Shown here piece by piece: positions 10,795 through 23,819 of a DNA stretch of 64,000 nt. Positions within the stretch are counted from its first letter, which is position 1. The number at the start of each line of letters is the position of its first letter. This DNA comes from Hippopus hippopus (lineage: Eukaryota; Mollusca; Bivalvia; Cardiida; Cardiidae). The position numbers and the translations under genes are program-made. Where the stretch lies: the NCBI GenBank assembly GCA_946811185.2, contig OX328109.1, forward strand, positions 37,122,129-37,186,128, written 5' to 3'. The notes under the pieces were generated by a model that saw only the letters and a program-made list of their open reading frames with translations, was not told the origin of the DNA and ran no database searches.

Positions 10795-12260
10795 AGGCAA
10801 TTTCCTCCTGCAGAGCTTTGAATGAGTGACTTGCTGCCTCCTGAGGAGATTTGAATGAGTGACTTGCTGCCTCCTGTAGAACTTTGAATGAGTGACTTGC
10901 TACCACCTGCAGAGTTTTGAATGAGTGACTTGCTGCCACCTGCAGAGCTTTGAATGAGTGACTTGCTGCCACCTGCAGAGCTTTGAATGAGTGACTTGCT
11001 GCCACCTGCAGAGCTTTGAATGAGTGACTTGCTGCCACCTGCAGAGCTTTGAATGAGTGACTTGCTGCCTCCTGAGGAGCTTTGAACAGGTGACTTACTG
11101 CCACCTACAGAGCTTTGAATGAGTGACTTGCTGCCACCTACAGGGCTTTGAAAAGGTGACTTGCTGCCACCTGCAAAGCTTTGAACAGGTGACTTGCTGC
11201 CTCCAGCAGAGCTTTGAATGAGTGACTTGCTGCCTCCTACAAAGCTTTGAATAAGTGACTTGCTGCCTCCAGCAGAGCTTTTAATAAGTGACTTGCTGCT
11301 TAGAGGTATGAATTAGTGCCCTGTGCCCTCCAGCAGAGCTTGAAATGAGTGACTTGTTTCCTCTTGTAGAGGTTTGAATAAGTATCTTGTTGCCTGCCGT
11401 TGACGTTTGAATAAGTGACTTGTTGGCTCATACTGAAGTTGAAATAAGTGAATTGTTGCCTAGTGCAGAGGTTTGTATGAGTGACTTATTCCTTCCTGCA
11501 GAGCTTTGAATAAGTGACTTGTTGCGTTCTTAGCTTTGAATAAGTGACTAATTGCCTCCGTAAAGGGTTTAAATAAGTAAATTGTTGTCTTCTGTTGGTG
11601 GTTTGAATAGATGACTTATTGCCTCATGCAGAAATTCTAATTACTGACCTTTTTGTCTCCTGCTGAGGTTTAAATGAATGACTTGTTGCCTCCCACAGAG
11701 CATTGAATAAGTGACTAAGTACCTTATTCACAAATTTGAATTAGTGAATTGTTTCCTCCTGTAGGGGTTTTAATAAGTGACTTGCTGCCTCCTGTAGATG
11801 GTTGAATAAGTGACTTGCTGCCTCCTGTATAGGTTTGAGTGAGTGACTTATTGCCGCCTGCAGAGGTTTTAATGCATGACTTGGTGCCTCCTATAGAGGT
11901 TTGAGTAAGTGACGTCTTCCCTCCTGCTGTGGTATGAAAAAGTGACTTGGTGTCTGCCGTATAGGTTTGAGTAAGTGGCTTATTGCTTCCTGCAGAGGTT
12001 TAAATAAGTGACTTGTTGCCTCCTGCAGACCTTTGAATAAGTGATTTGTTCCCTCCTGCAGAGGTTTGAATAAGTGACTTGTTCCCTCCTGGAGAGGTTT
12101 GAGTGACTTGTTGCATCCTGCAGAGGTTTGAGTAAGTGACTTGTTGCCTCCTGTGAAGAATTGAAGAAGTGACCTGTTGCGTCCTGCAGAGGTTTGAGTA
12201 AGTGACTTGTTGCATCCTGTAAAGGTTTGAGTAAGTGACTTGTTGCCTCATGTTGATATA
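10795..12260 (+). repeat. 33-bp minisatellite (block B), copy 1
   Basis: More than 40 monomers have the consensus GAGTGACTTGCTGCC-ACCTGCAGAGCTTTGAAT. They are most uniform at 10820-11070 and increasingly diverged to the right (GTTGCCTCCTGCAGAGG type). Because 33 is a multiple of three, the minus strand stays open for 98-115 codons as an 11-residue repeat (KALQVAASHSF). I treat that frame as an artefact. Confidence 0.93.
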
Positions 12261-12334
12261 TACTGGTATGTAGAAAGAAATCAGTAAATATTTCATTAGC
12301 TATATGAGTTAACAATCAGTCAAAAATTTAGGTA

Positions 12335-13542
12335 AGGTAACAAGTAAGTACTTAATCAGTTAGAAGTGTGTAGAAGGATTAATTTGTGTCTCACATAATT
12401 TTTGGCTTTTTAACTCCTTTCCTTCTACGGAGCTTTGGCTGGTAAGTTTGTCTCTCATAAACATTTTTGATTTACTTATATCTTTCTACAGGGTTTGGAC
12501 TGATTGTCACCTCTCAGAACTTTTTACTTCTCTTTTCATATCTTTTCTACAGAGCTCTGACTGATTAACTTGTAATTCATAGAACTTTTAACTTTCTTAC
12601 TTAGTTCCTTCTACAGAGTTTTGACGGATATACATGTTACCTTACAGAACTTTTGACTTTTTGTTTTCTTTTAACTAGCTGCAGTTTTTCTGATTAACTT
12701 GTGCTTCACAGAACTTTTGATTTTCTCAACAGAGTTCAACAGAGTTTTACTGATTTACTTTTTCTTCACAAAACTTTTGACTTTATTACTTATCTCCTTG
12801 TGCAGAGTTTCAACTGTTTTTCTGATTATTTTGTGCCTCACAGAACTTTGTCTTTCTTACACATTTACTTCTACAGAATTTGACTGAATAACTTGTTTTT
12901 CATAGAACTTTTGACTTACTTATTTTCTTCTACTGATTGTTACCTCACAGAATTTTTTTTTCTCTGACATATTTTGTTCTACATAGTTTTGACTGATTAA
13001 CTTGGACATCACAGAACTTTCTTACTAATTACCATTCGCAGAGTTCTGACTGATTAACTTGTACCTCATTGAACTTTTGACTTTCTTTCTTATTTCCTTC
13101 TACAGAGTTTTACTGACTTGTGTCCTACAGAACTTTTGATCTTCCAACAAATTTCCTTGTACAGAGTTTTGACTAATTTAATACTTATAAAAGTTTTGAT
13201 TTACTCAATTCCTTCTACAATAGTTTGACTGATTACTTGTTACCTCACAGAATATTTACTTTCTTTTTTTCATTTCCTTCCACAAAATTTCGCCAATCAC
13301 CTAGTTCTTCACCGAACATTTTACCTTTGTACTTGTTACCTTCTACAGAATTTAAAATGATCAACATAATTTTTTACTCTCTCGCTTTTTACTTCTGTAG
13401 AGTTTGACATTAACTTCAACCTCTTAGAACTTTTGAACTTCCTACTCATTATCTTCCACAGAATTTAACGGATAGTCTTGTGCTTCAGAACTTTTGACTC
13501 TCTTACTCATTCCCTCCTAAAGAGATTTGACTGATTAACTCG
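12335..13542 (+). repeat. composite ~64-bp minisatellite (block C) across the unit junction
   Basis: The array is the same type as at 1-518. It runs without a break through the copy 1/copy 2 boundary at 13024/13025 and ends where the LINE begins. Any crossover that made the duplication therefore lies in this array or cannot be placed within it. Confidence 0.87.
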
Positions 13543-16021
13543 TCGAAGTTCCGAAAATTTCAGAACATAAAAGAAAAAGCTAAGCTGAATTTTAAATCGG
13601 ACAATACGGAGCACTACAATAAAGACTTCTCTATAAAGGAACTGAAGAAGGCATTAAAAAAATGCCACGATACTGCTGCTGGATGCGACGACATTCATTA
13701 TCAGTTCTTAAAGCATTTGCCATATGGATCCCTAGATTGTTTACTCACTATATTTAACCAGGTATGGCGGACTGGTATTCTTCCCGATTCCTGGAAGGAA
13801 GCCGTAGTAGTACCAATACCCAAACCGGGAAAAGATCCTTCCAATTCTGCAAACTATCGTCCTATAGCCCTGACAAGTTGTATTTGTAAAACCATGGAAA
13901 GAATGGTAAGTGACCGTCTTGTTTGGTTTTTAGAGAAAAACAAACTTATAGCAACCCCTCAGAGCGGATTTCGCAAACAAAGAGGCACTCTTGATCATTT
14001 AGTTCGCTTCGAGACATTCATACGTGAAGGTTTTATAAAAATAAAGAACATGTTGTCTCTGTATTTTTTGATCTCGAAAGTACTTATGATACAACATGGA
14101 AGTATGGAATTATGAATGACCTCTATGATTTCGGTATTCGAGGTCGCCTTGCTTATTTCATCTCAGCTTTTCTAAATGAGCGGCAGTTTAGAGTCGGAGT
14201 TGGTAATGCGTTTTCTGACCCCCATAAACAAGAGATGTGCGTTCCCCAGGGAGGCATGCTTTCCGTTACGCTTTTCAGTGTAAAGATTAACAATATTATT
14301 AAGTCTGTATGTCCTGGTGTGGAATGCTTTTTTTATGTCGACGACTTCTGTATTTGCTACAGGTCAAAACACATGCATACTATTGAAAGGCAGCTTCAGC
14401 AAGTCTTGAACAATTTAACCAAATGGTCCAATGAAAACGGTTATAAGTTTTCAAAAACCAAAACTAAGTGTATGCATTTTTGTAATTCAAGAAAGTTTCA
14501 TCTCGAACCAGAACTGACATTAGATGGTATTCGTTTAGAAGTCGTCCAAGAATTCAAATTTCTAGGTCTTTTATTTGACTCTAAATTGTCTTCCATTCCT
14601 CATATCAATTACTTGAGCAATAAGTGTCAGAAAACTCTCAATCTTTTACGTGTAGTTTCCAGTATGGACTGGGGAGCAGATAAGAAAGTCTTGTTGCGAC
14701 TTTATGGGTCGCTTGTAAGATCAAATTGGATTACGGTTGTGCTGTGTATGGGTCAGCCCGTCAATCATACTTGCGCAAACTTGATACCATTCATAACCAA
14801 GGTTTGCGTCTTGCGCTTGGCGCATTTAAGACTTCTCCAGTAAATAGTCTGTATGCAGAAGCAAATGAACCTTCCCTAAATCTACGGCGAAAGAAACTGT
14901 CCATGCAGTATTATATAAAACTAAAGTCAAACCCTGAAAATCCTACCCATAAGGTTGTATTTGAACCTCTGTATAAAGACGATTTTCTGAAGAAAGAAAA
15001 TGTCATACCTCCTCTTAGTCTTCGGTGTGAAGCTGATGTTCAAAGTCTTGGCTTTGATCTTGATGATATAGCCGAGCAGAAAATTACAGACGTTCCTTTA
15101 CGGACTTCTAGTGGTCCCACATTTGTATATGATCTAACGTCATACAAAAAGGCAACAACAGATCCTACTATATTTAAAAGCAGTTATCTTGAAATAAAAA
15201 GACAGTACTACAATTATGAACACATCTATACAGACGGTTCAAAAGAAGGTGACAGGGTTGCGGCGGCTGCTGTGCCCGATGGCGAAGTATATCAGTTTCG
15301 TCTTCCTGATAAATCTTCAATATTTTCTGCAGAGCTGAAAGCAATAGACCTTGCTCTTAATCATATAAAAGAAGACGGTTATTGGCGTTATATTATATTC
15401 ACTGATTCACTCTCTGCCATGCAAGCGCTTGAGCATGAGAAAACCGATAAACCAATTATTGTTAATCTTTTAGATAAGCTATCTGACATCTGCGGAAATA
15501 ATGACGTCGTTTTCTGTTGGCTCCCCAGCCATATCGGTATTAGTGGTAATGAGGAGGCAGACCGAGCTGCCAAAGAGGCATTATCACTTGATATCTTACC
15601 TTTTAGTGTACCTTTTACTGATTTTAAACCTTCAATAAATACTTTTATTCAGTCTGTTTGGGATACCTCGTGGAATGACCCAGCCAATCACCAGAATAAA
15701 TTATTCAGTATTAAGCCAGGTCTTGGAGAATGGCTACCAGGTTTAAGGACATGTCGCCGCGAGGAAATTGTTTTGGCCCGTCTGCATATTGGTCATACGT
15801 ATCTAACGCACTCCTATCTTCTTAAAGGAGAGGAGGCACCGCAGTGTATTCCATGCTCTGCTCCTCTTACTGTTAAACACATATTACTTGAGTGCGTTGA
15901 CCTAGCACAAGTACGAGAAAGATTTTACAAAGTAGACAACCTAAGTCTGTTATTTGATACTGTGAAGATTGAATCATTATTTGATTATCTTAAAGAGGTA
16001 AATATTTTTAGAAAAATCTAG
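13543..16021 (+). pseudogene. LINE RT/RNase H ORF, copy 2, same frameshifts
   Basis: The RT frame breaks at about 14035 and about 14724, exactly as in copy 1. YVDD lies at about 14334-14345. RNase H and the tail are open to 16021. I saw no difference from copy 1. Confidence 0.92.
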
Positions 16022-16266
16022 AGTCTTATTCACCCTTTTAAGTTATTTTTCTTTTCATTTTTAAGGGCTTTTTTGGCCATTCTGTAGACTGTGCCTAACT
16101 TTTAAGCTCCATTAATTAGCTTATTTTTTCTGGTTACAACCATTGTTTTATTAACTTATTGTTTTATTATCTCACAGTATATTTCTTCATCCTTGTATTT
16201 GCGCCCAATATGACCATTGTTGTCGACCGCCCGTAAAACTCCATTCATTCATTCATTCATTCATTA
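13543..16266 (+). mobile_element. 5'-truncated RT + RNase H LINE, copy 2
   Basis: It is the same element as at 519-3242 with the same truncation point and (CATT)n tail, carried by the unit duplication rather than by a second insertion. Confidence 0.92.
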
Positions 16267-16537
16267 GAATAACTCTGCTTCCCAACAGAGCTTTGACCTA
16301 ATAACTCTGCCTCCCTTAAGTGCCTTGATATTCCTCTGCTTCCCTGCAAAGCCTTGACTGTATAAATTTGCTTCCCTGCAGAGCTTTGACTGAATAATTC
16401 TGCCTACCTGCAGATTTTTGACTGAAATACTTTGGCTCCCTGTAGACTTTATGCTGAATCACTCTGCTTCCCTAGTAAGATTTGACTAAATCTCATTGGC
16501 TCCCGGCAGATACTTGACTTAATCATTCTTCCTCCCT
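16267..16537 (+). repeat. ~33-bp minisatellite (block D), copy 2
   Basis: It is the same array as 3243-3513. Confidence 0.85.
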
Positions 16538-16546
16538 GCAGACACT

Positions 16547-16811
16547 AGAGCCCGGCCAGGTAGCTCAGTTGATACCGTATCTGACTTGTGACCTGGAGGT
16601 TGCGGGTTCGATACCCGATTGCGGCAAACTTTCTTTCTGGTGATTTTTCATCTCTCACCTCTGATTCATGTGAGAAAAGTAGTCAGTGTCTTTGGAAAGA
16701 AAGTTGTGCCAGTACTGGTGTGAGAAAGCCAGGAAACACATGGGTGCGTCACTGACCACCATGATATGACCTAAGCTGTTGAAATGGTGTTCAACTCCAA
16801 TACAAACCAAA
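16547..16811 (+). mobile_element. tRNA-derived SINE, copy 2
   Basis: It matches 3523-3787, with the same GCAGACACT flanks at 16538-16546 and 16812-16820. Confidence 0.85.
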
Positions 16812-16833
16812 GCAGACACTGGACTAGTTCACT

Positions 16834-17684
16834 TTGTCTTCTTGCAGAGCTACGACAGGATTACTTTGCCTTCTTGCAGAGCGATGACTAATTACTTTGC
16901 CTTCTTGCAGAGGGATGACTAATTACTTCGCCTTCTTGCAGAGGGATGACTAATTACTTCGCCTTCTTGCAGAGGGATGACTAATTACTTCGCCTTCTTG
17001 CAGAGCGATGACTAATTACTTTGCCACTTTTCAGAGGGATGACTAATTACTTTGCCTTCTTTCAAAGGGATGACTAATTACTTTGCCTTCTTTCAGAAGG
17101 ATGACTAATTACTTTATCTTCTTGCAGAGGGATGACTAATTACTTTGCCTTCTTTCAGAGCTGTGACTAATTACTTTGCCTTCTTTCAGAGCGATGACTA
17201 ATTACTTCGCCTTCTTGCAGAGGGATGACTAATTACTTTGCCACTTTTCAGAGGGATGACTAATTACTTTGCCTTCTTGCAGAGCTGTGACTAATTACTT
17301 TGCCTTCTTGCAGAGCGATGACTAATTACTTTGCCTTCTTGCAGAGGGATGACTAATTACTTTGCCTTGTTGCAGAGCGATGACTAATTACTTTGCCTTC
17401 TTTCAGAGGGATGACTAATTACTTTGCCACTTTTCAGAGGGATGACTAATTACTTTGTCTTCTTGCAGACGGATGACTAATTAATTTGCCTTCTTGCAGA
17501 GAGATGACTAATTACTTTGCCACTTTTCACAGGGATGACTAATTACTTTGCCTCTTTTCAGAGGGATGACTAATTACTTTTTCTTCTTGCAGAGCTGTGA
17601 CTGAATTACTCTGCCTTCTTGCAGAGCTATGACTGAATTACTCTGCCTTCTTGCAGGGTTATGACTGAATTACTCTACCTCCAT
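16834..17684 (+). repeat. 31-bp minisatellite (block E), copy 2
   Basis: It has the same monomer order as 3810-4660, with no change in repeat number that I could see. That is unusual for a minisatellite unless the duplication is very young or artefactual. Confidence 0.93.
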
Positions 17685-17839
17685 ATAGTTTTGATTTGAC
17701 CATCCTGCATACCTACAGAACTTTGGCTATCTTTGCCTCCCTGCAGATCTTTGACTTATTGCTTGTTGCAGAGCAATTACTGATTCAGCCTTGCTACATA
17801 CAGAGTTTGACTGTTTCACTCTCTGTCTCCTTTAGGGCT

Positions 17840-18066
17840 TTAAACCTCTTTACCACACCACAAAACTTTAGATTTTTCCACATTTAAGGTATTTGCAGAC
17901 AACAAATTAAAGGTGCCTAAAGTGATAGGACTTATCTTTAAATGAGTAGAAAACATTGTGGGGAAAGGAGAAAATGCTTGTTACCAGCATTTTCTCCTTT
18001 TCCGAAAATGTTTTCCAAAGCTTTCCACCTTAGGGTCGTCAAAAGTCGGGATTGTGTGGCTGATTG
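17840..18066. mobile_element. TTAA hairpin MITE, unit copy 2 no. 1
   Basis: Equivalent of 4816-5042. It has G at 18049 where copy 1 has C. Confidence 0.8.
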
Positions 18067-18240
18067 ACTTTTATCATCCTACAGATGTTGCATCATGGAG
18101 CAGACTACTTTTGTATACATCGTGGAGATATCGATTGCAATTTTTTTCTTTTTGCAAAAATGTTTTCCAGTAATAAACTGTAAATCATGCTGATAACTGA
18201 TAATTATTTAGGAAGCTTCCAAAGTTGTCTACATAAATTT

Positions 18241-18559
18241 AAGCCACACTCTGGCAGAAGGGGCTTAATGCATCTTTGTAATGCGGGATACCAAGCAGGA
18301 TACCAAGCAGGTCATCACAAAGCTATTGATCCATAAAATGCATGTTGTCAAGCAACTGTCTGGATCATGAGGTAGAGTGTCCTTTAAAATGTAGAAAATT
18401 GAAAAATAGCAAAATGTTTCAGCCCAGGTAAGCATGCGCGAACTCCGCAGGCCGACCTGGGTTGATACTTTTTGCAGATGTATTAATCCTTTTGCGAGAG
18501 TATGGCTCACTGATACTTCTAGCAGATGCATTAAGCCCCCTTTTGCCAGGGTATGGCTC
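18241..18559. mobile_element. fold-back MITE, GAGCC family, diverged, copy 2
   Basis: Equivalent of 5217-5535. Confidence 0.75.
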
Positions 18560-18875
18560 ATTTGTTTCTGGTAAAATGTAGCACTGACAAAACAAAACAA
18601 CACTAAGCTGTAAAATAATCAAGTTTATTAAAACCACAAGAAAAACAAAATATAGTAAAATGTGTTGTACATGTTTGTTTCCCTAATTAAATTCAATAAC
18701 ATTTACAAAAAAAAAACCCCATATCAACAATCTACACAATTGTACATTTTATAAATATGAGTATATTGTTTTGATTTAGCATTCACAGCAATTAATTACA
18801 GTTGTTGAAGCTTAGAGCTTCTACCTGTCCCAGTTAAGATCAAATACTGCATTCTGTGATGTTTGATCTAAATCT

Positions 18876-19107
18876 TTAACTCTTTACAAAACGACATAAT
18901 TTTAGACTTAACCGAATTAAAACCATTTGCAGACGACAAAATATATATGACAGTAAAATTGAAATTTGTGTTGGAGGGTTGAAGGATAGAAAACATTGTG
19001 GGAAAAGGAGAAAATGCTGGTTACCAGCATTTTCTCCTTTTCCTACAATGTTTTCATTTTTTTCTTCTTAGGGTCATTAAAAGTTGGAATTTTGAGGTAC
19101 AGGGTTT
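18876..19107. mobile_element. TTAA hairpin MITE, unit copy 2 no. 2
   Basis: Equivalent of 5852-6083. Confidence 0.85.
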
Positions 19108-19373
19108 ATTGTCCACAGAAATATGAACAGTTCCTCCGGACTAACATTCCGGAGGATACTTTTTTTCAAAATCAAGCAACTGTCAAAACAAAAAGCAAAG
19201 CATATCACAAAGACAAGTTGAAAAGCAAATCTCAAAGAAAAACGAAGCAATAATAAAAATCGAAATATAAAATATTCAACATATCATGAAAGTATTCCCT
19301 TGGCAAGACAATTGAACAAAATCTGCAAAGGCCATTTTCACAAGTACAAGTACAACCTATCATGCATGCTATT

Positions 19374-19741
19374 TTAACTCTTTTCCAAATGGTAGAATTT
19401 AAGACTGGTCCCAATTGAGAGCATTTGCAGACGGCGATTTCAATGTGGTTAAAATGGTGCAAATTTTCTTTGATAGGGTAGAAAACATTTTGGGAAAAGG
19501 ACTAAATGCTGGTAACCAGCGTTTTCTCCTTTTCCCATAATGTTTTCATAAGGCTTCTTTCTCAAGGTCATTAAAAGTCGGCATTGTGTGGTAAAGGGTT
19601 AACTCTTTACCAAAAGGTAAAGACTGGTACAAACTGAAAGGATTTGTGGATGACAAATGTGACTCAATACCTGAAATTTGCCTTTGAAGGAGTAAAAGCC
19701 ACTGTGGGGAAAGGAGAAAATGCTGATTACCAGCAAATGTA
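19374..19741. mobile_element. TTAA hairpin MITE pair sharing one TTAA, copy 2
   Basis: Equivalent of 6350-6578 plus the truncated neighbour. The shared TTAA is at 19599-19602. Confidence 0.83.
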
Positions 19742-19806
19742 TAACAATGATGTTTTTAAAAAGTTACAGACTTCAAAAACACTGTGATGAAATGTAAAAC
19801 CATTGA

Positions 19807-21605
19807 CAAGAAGGCCATGATGGCCCTGAAGTCGCTCACCTGAGCCTTTTGATCAAACATGACCCATTTCCAATCTCTTCAGAGATAATAAGACAAACAC
19901 TCTGACAAACACTCATTAGTATTGGGCTTACAAATATGGCCTCTAGAGTGCATGCAAGCTTTTTCTAGAATTTGTCTCAGCGGCCTACTTGACATGTAGA
20001 AATTATCCAGACATACATTCCGACAAACTTTCATGAGTATTTGAGAGAAAATGTGGCCTGTAGGGTGTATAAAAGGTTTTTCCGAGATTTGATCTAGTGA
20101 CCTAGTTTTTTATCCAACATGACCCATATTCATACTAGTCTAAGATATTATCAAGACAAACATTCAAAGCAAATTTCAAGATTATAGGATTGAAAATGTG
20201 GCCTCTAGAGCGTACACACGGTTTTTCAAGGATGAAACTTGGTGACCTAGTTTTTATTCCACGTGCAAACTCATGCAAGATATCATCAAGACAAACATTC
20301 TAACAAAAGTTTAAAGAATATTGGACTGTAATTATAGTACAAAAGGTTTTTCCGAGAGCTGACCTTGTGACCTAGTTTTTTATCCAACATGACCCATTTT
20401 TATACTAGTCTAAGAAATTATCAAGACTAACATCTGACCGAATTTCAAGATTATTGGACTGAAAATGTGGCCTCTAGAGCTTACAATCATAAGGTTGTTC
20501 TAAGATTTGACCTGGTGACCTAGTTTTTGACCTGACATGACCCATTTTCAAACTCATCCAAGCTAATATCATGACAAACATTCTGACCAACTTTAAAGAG
20601 CATTGGACTGAAAATGTGGCTTCTGGAGCGTACACAAGGTTTTCCAAAGATTTGACCTAGTGGCCTAGTTTTTGACACCACATGGCCCACTTTCGAACTC
20701 ATCTGCGATATTATCAAGACAAAAATTCTGACCAAATTTCAAGTATTGGACAGAAAATGTGGCTTCTGGAGCATACACAATTTTTTTCTAAGATTTGACC
20801 TAGTGACTTAGTTTTTGACCTAACATGGCCCGTTTTCAAATTTATCTGAGATACCAACAAGACAAACATTCTGACCAACTTTCAGGAGTATTGGACTGAA
20901 AATGTGGCCTCTAGAGCGTAAACAAGGTTTTTCTAAGATTTGACCTGGTGACCTAGTTTTTGACCCAACATGGCCCATTTTCGAACTCCTCCGAGATATC
21001 ATCAAGACAAACATTCTGACCAACTTTCAAGAGTACTGGACTGAAAATGTAGCCTACAGAGCGTACACAAGGCTTTTCTAAGATTCGACCTGGTGACCTA
21101 GTTTTTGACCCGACATGGCCTATTTTCAAATCGTCTGAGATATTATCAAAACAAACATTCTGACCAACTATCAGGAGTATTGGACAGAAAATGTGGCCTC
21201 TAAAGCGTACACAAGGTTATTCTAAGATTTGACCTAGTGACCAAATTTTTTGACCCGACATGACCCATTTTCAAACTTGTCCGAGATATTATCAAGGCAA
21301 ACATTCTGACCAAGTGTCATGAGTATCGGACTGAAAAAATGGCCTCTACAGCGTACACAAGGTTTTTCTAAGATTTGAACTAGTGACCTAGTTTTTGACC
21401 CGACATGACCCATTTTCGAACTCATCCGAGATATCATCAAGACAATTATTCTGACCAAGTTTCACAAGAATCGGACTGAAAATGTGGCCTCTAGAGTGTA
21501 CACAAGGTAAAAGTTGACGACGCACAACGGACTACGCACGACGGACGCCGGACACAGCACGATCACAATAGCTCACCATGAGCACTTCGTGCTCAGGTGA
21601 GCTAA
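19807..21605 (+). mobile_element. Helitron-like element with ~145-bp tandem core, copy 2
   Basis: Equivalent of 6783-8581, with the same hairpins, monomers and terminal CTAA. Confidence 0.75.
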
Positions 21606-21723
21606 AAGCTTTAGCAAAATCAGAAATTGTTCTTTAAAGGGTATTTTCACCACAGGAGCCAATGTCCCATAATCTTTCCACAATGTCCTCTACCCTTCAA
21701 AGACAAATTGTTTTGGTACTGGG

Positions 21724-22176
21724 TTAACATTTTACCAAATGACAAAATTTTGGACGCAACCAAACTGAAAGCATTTGTAGACAACAAATTAAATGTAGCT
21801 TAAACTAGAGCTGTCACTGAATGTGACTTAATACCCCCGCCAGCGCTTTGACAGAAAAAAGTGTCAAGTTCAAGGGGAGATAATTCTTCAACCAGGAGGA
21901 GTTGACACTTGAAAATTGCATCTTGCAAATGTTGAATATATGATCAATATATGTGCAAAGTTTCAATACAATAGAAGGAAAACTGTAGGAGGAGTTTGCG
22001 ACACAAAATTACTAGTATTTTGTACACAGACGGACACACGGACGGACAGACAGGCTGATTCCGGTATACCCCCGAAAACATTCGTTTTGCGGGGGTATAA
22101 TGATGATTTCTGTCTTCCATAGGGTAGAAAACATTGTGGGAAAAGGAGAAATTGCTTGTTACACATTGTTTTCAAT
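21724..22176. mobile_element. TTAA MITE with 296-bp insertion, copy 2
   Basis: Equivalent of 8700-9152. Confidence 0.8.
21805..22100. mobile_element. 296-bp non-autonomous insertion, copy 2
   Basis: Equivalent of 8781-9076, inherited with the unit. Confidence 0.75.
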
Positions 22177-22596
22177 ATCAGTCCGCTTGACGGAAGGTGG
22201 CGAGCAGGATGTTAACAAATGAATAAGAGACTTTTACTGGCCAGCTCATTTTAACTCTGAAAAGTCTAGGAATGTTTTTATACCTTTCAATTTGACTGAA
22301 GAAAAGCTTTGATAATACAGAGCCAAACACAAGAAATGGACATCTTTAAATAAGGAAGAGTCAACAAATTGTTCCTTCAGAAAGGGTAAAAATATTTCCT
22401 TTAACCTAACAGCTAACAATTACAGATAAATAACAAAGAATGACTTAATCTTATAATATACTTGTAAATGTATGTATACATGCAGTCATGTGATATCTAA
22501 AAATCCATGTATGTCATGTGATACAAAGCAATTGCACTTATTTTCTAATGAATGTGATAGGTGTGAAGGAACAATATTTTTAATCAATTATTTGCT

Positions 22597-22881
22597 GAGC
22601 CCAGCAGCGCCGTCGGTAGAATAAAAGACTTGAAACCAGGAGGTTACTGGTTGGAATCCCAACCTGGCAAATTTCTTGCCGAGGACTGATGATAGTCACT
22701 GCGACAGCATTCATTCCTCTCTGACCCCTGGTCAATGTTTCAACGATGATTATGTGGGACAGCAGTCAGTGGTTTGTAAAGAATATTGTGTGAAGTACTG
22801 GTTATAGAAACTGCAGGAAGGAAGGAATAAATGCAATGGTTGCAGCAATATAATTGAAAAAAGTGTTAAACACTAAACAAA
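22597..22881 (+). mobile_element. second SINE-like element, copy 2
   Basis: Equivalent of 9573-9857. Confidence 0.55.
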
Positions 22882-22934
22882 ATGATAACCAATTTTTACA
22901 CAGTTTCAAAGTATATATTGAAAAAAAAATATAG

Positions 22935-23195
22935 GAGCCATGCTCTGTGAAAAGGGGGCTTAATACATCTGCGAAAAGTATTGACCCAGGTCAGCCTGCG
23001 CAATCTGCGCAGGCTGACCTAGGCTGAAACTTTTCGCTATCTGTCAATTTTCTGTTTGTCAAAGGACCAGTTTACCTCATGATTAAGTTTGTTATTTAAA
23101 AACAGGCTCTTATGGATTCATAATTATGTGATGATTTGAGCCGGTATCATGTATCACGTTGATGCATTAAGCCCCCTTTTGCCAGAGCATGGCTC
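22935..23195. mobile_element. fold-back MITE, GAGCC family, copy 2
   Basis: Equivalent of 9911-10171. Confidence 0.85.
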
Positions 23196-23313
23196 ATTTG
23201 TATATATGTGCCATTAAAATTACCATTTTTGCAGTTACAGTCAAACCTGAATTAATGGTAACCTGCATCAACCATCCAATCTTTACTGATTACAATGTTA
23301 GCTTGACTTGGCT

Positions 23314-23725
23314 TTGATTGATTGGCTCTCTACCTCTCCACATAGCAATCATTGAATGACACTCCCTCCACTTAGCATTCACTGATAGACACTCCCTCTA
23401 CATAGCATTCACTGATAGACACCCCCCTAAGCATTCACTGATTAACATGGCCTCTTCCCCCCACCCCACCCCACCCCACCCCAGGATTGACTGAATGATA
23501 TCTTCCTCCACCCCAGTCAGAAAATCGACTGATTGACATTACCCCCACATAGGATTCTCTGATTGAACCCCCACAGCATTGACTAATTGACATCCCTCCC
23601 AACGTAGCATTCACTGATTCACAACCTCCCCCCCCCCCCACCCACATAGCATCGACTGCTTATGGACTGAATGACAAATTATCTCCAGCATAGCAATGAC
23701 TAATTGACATCCTCCCCCTACAAAT
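23314..23725 (+). repeat. ~30-bp minisatellite (block A), copy 2
   Basis: Equivalent of 10290-10700. The C-run at about 23630 is one base longer than in copy 1. Confidence 0.8.
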
Positions 23726-23819
23726 GATTTACAGTTTCTCCCAAAGGGCTTTAACCTAATAAATCATAAAATCCATTCCAACTAGTGACTTATAATGGGT
23801 TGCATACTTTCAACCAGTA

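Larger units (their letters stand above)
1..13024. repeat. 13-kb tandem unit, copy 1
   Basis: This unit is repeated head-to-tail from 13025. The offset is 13,024 bp up to about 10,600 and 13,025 bp after a C-run that is one base longer in copy 2. Differences seen by eye are 5025 C versus 18049 G, 10193 G versus 23217 A, 10309 A versus 23333 C, 10851 T versus 23876 C, and the C-run near 10605. The unit contains a LINE, a SINE, MITEs, Helitron-like elements and minisatellites, but no host gene that I can support. The window starts inside the minisatellite, so further copies may lie to the left. An assembly duplication cannot be excluded. Confidence 0.95.

Noticed and set aside
10757..11104. 115-codon minus-strand frame with an 11-residue repeat (also 23782-24129, and 98-111 codon frames at 11980-12315 and 25005-25340)
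   Set aside because: The monomer is 33 bp, so any stop-free frame stays open. There is no start context or unique sequence, and quality decays with the array.
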